Shown one piece after another: positions 8,001 through 9,119 of a stretch of 9,119 nucleotides of DNA. Origin of the DNA: Candidatus Woesearchaeota archaeon (GTDB taxonomy: Archaea; Nanobdellota; Nanobdellia; Woesearchaeales; UBA11576). The stretch covers positions 1-9,119 of the forward strand of contig JAUVBP010000037.1 of assembly GCA_030591125.1 (NCBI GenBank), written 5' to 3'. Numbering within the stretch: position 1 is the first letter of the stretch; every line of letters begins with the position of its first letter. Both the position numbers and the translations under genes were made by a program. The notes below the pieces were generated by a model that saw nothing but the letters and a program-made list of their open reading frames with translations, searched no databases and was not told the origin of the DNA.

Positions 8001-8868
8001 GCAATTCTGGAAGCGCAGGCAATTCTAGAAGCTCGACCGCTTCTGCAGTCATGTCTTCAGGCGTATCAGGCTCCTGTGCAACAGGTCCCCCGGAAGGTAC
8101 TTCAATAGATATCGTTGAGCCTGCAGGTCCATCAGGACTCTTTCCAACAGCATCCTCTTCTGGCCTCCTGTATCCTGGAAGGCATGATTCTCTCGCAGCA
8201 CTTCTCACAACCAAGTCAATAGGTTCAGCAGAAGGTTCAGCAGAAGGTTCAGCAGAAGGTTCAGCAGAAGGTTCAGCAGAATAAACTGCATCAATCTTAG
8301 GTGCGCGTCCAATAGGATCAATATTAGAGATGAATATGTGTGCGTCTTTCATCACCTGACCTACAGACCTGTAATCTGGTGATATATAGAAATTCTCTCG
8401 ACCCTGACTGGTTGAACAGATATTCTCACGTATCTTCTTGACAATCTCTTTCTGGAACTTCTTGTCGACAACACTCTCTGCACCACCCACAATAACTGTC
8501 GGGATGTTCTGCTTCTTGAGCTGCGCATATACAGTCATCACACCATCGCCAACGACCTCATCAGTGAGCGGTATGACTGCACAGACAATCGTGTCAATGT
8601 GCTCAGCAAAACCTTTATTCACGATGGCTTCAGCACGAGCGTAAAGCTCATCAGGCGTATTCATGTATTCCGGCTTGAATCTCTTCTTTTCAGGATCAAG
8701 AAGCCCTTCTGTCAGACCAGCCTCAAACTCAGACTGTGCCTTATCCAAAGCAGCACCAGTCTCAAAACTTGCACTGTCAAGAAAAAGTATCTTCTCCAGC
8801 CTTGAAGGTTTAGCATCCTCTTGACTATCCTTTTTATCTGATTGACTCATTTTTTGCTCTCTCAACAT
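5086..8868 (-). CDS. Large single-pass membrane protein with two cytoplasmic Rossmann-like domains and a helical domain
   Basis: 1260 codons; I do not recognise a family. Numbering is from the ATG at 8868. Residues 26-180 form an alpha/beta domain (strand KILFLD; later IDTIVCAVIPLTDEVVGDG, a helix, then NIPTVIVGG), faintly like nucleoside deoxyribosyltransferase or SLOG folds. Residues 197-216 are five SAEP repeats in an acidic linker. Residues 338-485 are a second alpha/beta domain (KALLCGCATDG, GFDVYIADAD, FDRIVLGTQ, PIWAVYDI). Residues 505-683 are an acidic linker, 684-880 a helical domain, 881-1060 another acidic linker. A single transmembrane helix lies at 1068-1090 after RGR, suggesting N-in, C-out. 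Residues 1091-1210 are helical with C1156-x7-C1164, and a basic tail (1221-1240) ends in GYNGGPRGWN. The ATG at 8850 (MSQSDKK) has GAGAGAG six bases upstream and is the likelier start. The ATG at 8868 lacks an RBS but lies two bases after the upstream ORF stop, so re-initiation is possible. Membrane anchoring is well supported; the enzymatic role is unknown. Confidence 0.9.
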   Translation of the reverse strand: MLREQKMSQSDKKDSQEDAKPSRLEKILFLDSASFETGAALDKAQSEFEAGLTEGLLDPEKKRFKPEYMNTPDELYARAEAIVNKGFAEHIDTIVCAVIPLTDEVVGDGVMTVYAQLKKQNIPTVIVGGAESVVDKKFQKEIVKKIRENICSTSQGRENFYISPDYRSVGQVMKDAHIFISNIDPIGRAPKIDAVYSAEPSAEPSAEPSAEPSAEPIDLVVRSAARESCLPGYRRPEEDAVGKSPDGPAGSTISIEVPSGGPVAQEPDTPEDMTAEAVELLELPALPELPAPVDPVIDMGSDVPVDEGRGPVAPTESKDPFARYPTTKIDPISIEQKKALLCGCATDGSVDKIDDKTDYIKILREQLDTRLIGFDVYIADADIGTAVKDPGFSAWLNDRSAEIGGFDRIVLGTQVVGEEGISDVENLYDIITTLHTTRSDGADPIWAVYDIVDHLDYMDELMEEDAAGTIRRFNNIHDLVACLGEDATKRLNTAQENDTAVYVGEVHELEIDPKFLKPVKAADEIGCADATACDELPDDAIVGEPEHIPDDAIVGDLSGDESIGAVHGVVLDEQDAAAVHEVQTRKYDRLPGTAEEDTPSLFDEHDGLGEGSAESRIATEERVVPVDEVTSSESEPVDYDRQLDELEAELQSESEKAPEADMLPQAPPPLPRRPSLDEVVEGDLPGKLTGMQKETYVKLLSRCDPLEQEGIRKAVSIAVTSLDSDEEMDDYFGLVGVMAEEPAGKGYLEAATKLFTVQIPQFLAQEKPLSDEMRVLAKVCVQMYVQGGDKILVGAPDFLAEHGEYKPLVARLLAGVVASNPEYAPGIVRSIAKIAYGLKDPSRIRTYLRKIAEECDADGDWNKIGVVAQRFLTDYDCLKDDDGPDRNVYEGETTSNSTGVKETAEKPAEKPADPRSTETRVAESHVDAGVLSPEKEGDDSEEEIELDLDDFKIDPDALTVQEQGAAHAQEPIVQEPIPKPAREPVQSNENYDNDLTVGGQKMSERNDTEVRDDIERDIEAAQREEESRTPLTPVDIPGEPVRESEAAAASNPANIPAPTRDGVSRGRVAIYVTAAAVLGATGVAVGGYFAADKWVKPMLQEKANVLADEMLAKYNIPSELKDQLKKQYAQVGVEFDGMVTAFKVLEDYAEAAQAYCEMYGAELCKKNAGSMTVSQLEQKVVTAEELLAIQENSPLRKDVNELQAQHEGAQIILPALPVVPSQAKKAKSRKAYRAKTQRRQNPNAVPATSLGYNGGPRGWN
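5872..5878 (-). promoter_or_regulatory. Internal consensus ribosome binding site with in-frame ATG at 5865
   Basis: Inside the 1260-codon gene the minus strand carries AGGAGGT six bases before an in-frame ATG (residue M1002, at 5865). This is a better match to the 16S tail than any gene start in the window. Initiation here would give a separate 259-residue protein (5086-5865): a short acidic helix, linker, the transmembrane helix and the C-terminal domain. Alternatively two once separate genes have fused, because the preceding bases hold stop codons in the other two frames, as a junction between genes would. Confidence 0.55.
5939..5968. repeat. 15-bp tandem duplication in an acidic linker
   Basis: ATAGGTTCCTGTACA and ATAGGTTCCTGTGCA (one mismatch), encoding QEPI-V-QEPI in the linker before the membrane helix. 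It is in-frame and probably arose by slippage. Confidence 0.8.
6132..6159. repeat. 12-bp tandem repeat in an acidic linker
   Basis: Two perfect copies of CAGCAGGCTTTT plus a partial third (CAGC), encoding EKPAEKPA in the linker after the helical domain. Confidence 0.8.
7202..7262. repeat. 25-bp direct repeat, period 36 bp
   Basis: Two perfect 25-bp copies (7202-7226 and 7238-7262) separated by 11 bp, each encoding PDDAIVG in the linker between the second alpha/beta domain and the helical domain. The perfect nucleotide identity suggests a recent duplication. Confidence 0.85.
7997..8032. repeat. 18-bp tandem duplication in a linker
   Basis: Two adjacent 18-bp units (7997-8014, 8015-8032) differ at one base and encode a duplicated LPAL/LPEL-type segment between the two alpha/beta domains. 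Confidence 0.8.
8222..8281. repeat. Five perfect 12-bp tandem repeats (SAEP x5)
   Basis: Five identical head-to-tail copies of GGTTCAGCAGAA. On the coding strand they specify five consecutive Ser-Ala-Glu-Pro units just after the first alpha/beta domain. Identity between units and a length that is a multiple of three point to recent slippage in a tolerant, disordered linker; copy number could vary between strains. Confidence 0.95.
8857..8863 (-). promoter_or_regulatory. Weak ribosome binding site deciding the start of the 1260-codon gene
   Basis: GAGAGAG on the minus strand lies six bases before the ATG at 8850 and lies within the codons that would follow the ATG at 8868. It favours the shorter product beginning MSQSDKK. 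The site is a weak match, so coupling to the upstream ORF may help. Confidence 0.45.
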
Positions 8869-8870
8869 AT

Positions 8871-8969
8871 CTAAACGGCTATAAGCCTAATTATCATTAA
8901 CCCTGTCCAAAAAACCTTTTTTGTCATCTTATGATGACTAAACAGGCGTAAATTTAGGAAATAGCCCAT
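8871..8969 (-). CDS. 32-codon upstream ORF / leader peptide of the 1260-codon gene
   Basis: A small ORF starts MGYFLNLRLFSHHKMTKK and ends LIAV before TAG at 8871-8873. It is preceded by TTGAGGGG (8976-8983), the same octamer as the RBS of the barrel-like gene, with GAGGGG six bases from the ATG. The predicted transcription start near 8998 would give it a leader of about 30 nt, so it would be the first coding sequence on the transcript. Its stop lies two bases before the ATG at 8868 and 20 bases before the ATG at 8850, an arrangement suited to translational coupling. The peptide is basic and hydrophobic, with a possible short membrane segment (VFWTGLMIIRLIAV), so it could be a small membrane protein or a purely regulatory leader. 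No homology can be claimed, and chance occurrence is possible at this length. Confidence 0.5.
   Translation of the reverse strand: MGYFLNLRLFSHHKMTKKVFWTGLMIIRLIAV
8908..8938. promoter_or_regulatory. Two adjacent inverted repeats in the leader of the 1260-codon gene
   Basis: GTCATC-TTAT-GATGAC (8923-8938) is a perfect 6-bp stem with a 4-base loop. CAAAAAA-CC-TTTTTTG (8908-8923) abuts it, sharing one base, though its 2-base loop is too tight to fold fully. Both lie inside the 32-codon ORF, so ribosome passage would open them. They could be a leader switch or a protein-binding dyad; the AT-rich context makes chance possible. Confidence 0.4.
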
Positions 8970-8998
8970 CAGACGCCCCTCAACACACCCTACAAACC

Positions 8999-9012
8999 AC
9001 AATTTAAATTGT
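8999..9012. promoter_or_regulatory. 14-bp palindrome at the predicted transcription start
   Basis: ACAATTTAAATTGT is a perfect palindrome between the TATA box and the expected transcription start of the leftward transcript. A regulator bound here would block the polymerase, so it is a candidate operator. The sequence is AT-rich, so chance cannot be excluded. Confidence 0.45.
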
Positions 9013-9020
9013 AAAAACCC

Positions 9021-9034
9021 TATTTAAAGCTTTG
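9021..9034 (-). promoter_or_regulatory. Archaeal BRE/TATA promoter of the upstream ORF and 1260-codon gene
   Basis: On the minus strand CAAAGC (9029-9034) joins TTTAAATA (9021-9028), matching the promoter at 4806-4820 (AAAG-n-TTTAAATA in both). Transcription is expected to begin near 8998, about 30 nt before the 32-codon ORF and about 148 nt before the ATG at 8850. Confidence 0.75.
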
Positions 9035-9043
9035 CTTTTTTAC

Positions 9044-9078
9044 TATCTATTAGTGGTTACAAATGGTGAAACTTACGA
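9044..9078 (-). promoter_or_regulatory. Upstream promoter module shared with the barrel-like gene
   Basis: TCGTAAG (9072-9078), then eleven bases, then GTAACCACTAATAGATA (9044-9060), with ATAGATA ending 15 nt before TTTAAATA, as in the module at 4829-4860. The rest of the right edge (9079-9119) holds nothing I can call; a TTTAAAAGGG stretch there resembles a weak TATA on the plus strand. Confidence 0.6.
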
Positions 9079-9119
9079 TTATTGAGCGATTTCGGTTTAA
9101 AAGGGTTGCCCAGCAGAAT

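Noticed and set aside
8222..8281. CRISPR-like array
   Set aside because: The units are 12 bp and directly adjacent with no spacers, and they encode SAEP in frame.
7889..8284. Plus-strand 131-codon frame with Gly-Ser repeats
   Set aside because: It is the antisense shadow of the SAEP and linker repeats of the 1260-codon gene, and has no ribosome site or promoter.

Overview
The window most likely comes from an archaeon, and a small-genome DPANN-type lineage is plausible, but no taxon can be fixed from these genes. The evidence is promoter architecture. Two intergenic regions carry a purine-rich BRE directly joined to a TATA box (CGAAAGG-TTTAAATA and CAAAGC-TTTAAATA, both reading leftward). Genes end in oligo-T tracts without strong GC hairpins, start codons follow GAGGGG- or AGGAGGT-type ribosome binding sites, and one gene encodes secreted tandem PKD domains. 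No ribosomal, tRNA or housekeeping gene is present to confirm the domain of life.

All genes read leftward (minus strand). From right to left: a promoter at the right edge; a previously unlisted 32-codon upstream ORF (8871-8969); a 1260-codon membrane-anchored protein (5086-8868); a 393-bp intergenic region with terminator, upstream element, promoter and leader; a 1054-residue exported protein (1528-4692); a short intergenic region with an oligo-T terminator and a tandem 13-bp repeat; and a secreted PKD-domain protein that runs off the left edge (1-1449).

The two large proteins have no recognisable family name. The 1260-codon protein reads as a mostly cytoplasmic polypeptide: two Rossmann-like alpha/beta domains, a helical domain and long acidic linkers built of short repeats, then one transmembrane helix and a small C-terminal domain with a Cys pair and a basic tail. 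The 1054-residue protein has a signal peptide, a Cys-paired N-terminal domain, four tandem ~67-residue helical repeats each with an exact C-x43-C spacing, and a cysteine-free C-terminal half. That half alternates amphipathic beta strands with tight turns on one side and long Ser/Thr-rich loops on the other, like a transmembrane beta-barrel.

The promoters of the two large genes share an upstream module (TCGTAAG, then GTWACYACT-n-ATAGATA exactly 15 nt before TTTAAATA), so they are probably co-regulated. The working hypothesis is an envelope-spanning or cell-surface system: an inner-membrane-anchored cytoplasmic component, an exported barrel-like component with disulfide-stapled helical repeats, and a PKD surface protein. 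This is inference from architecture, not homology.
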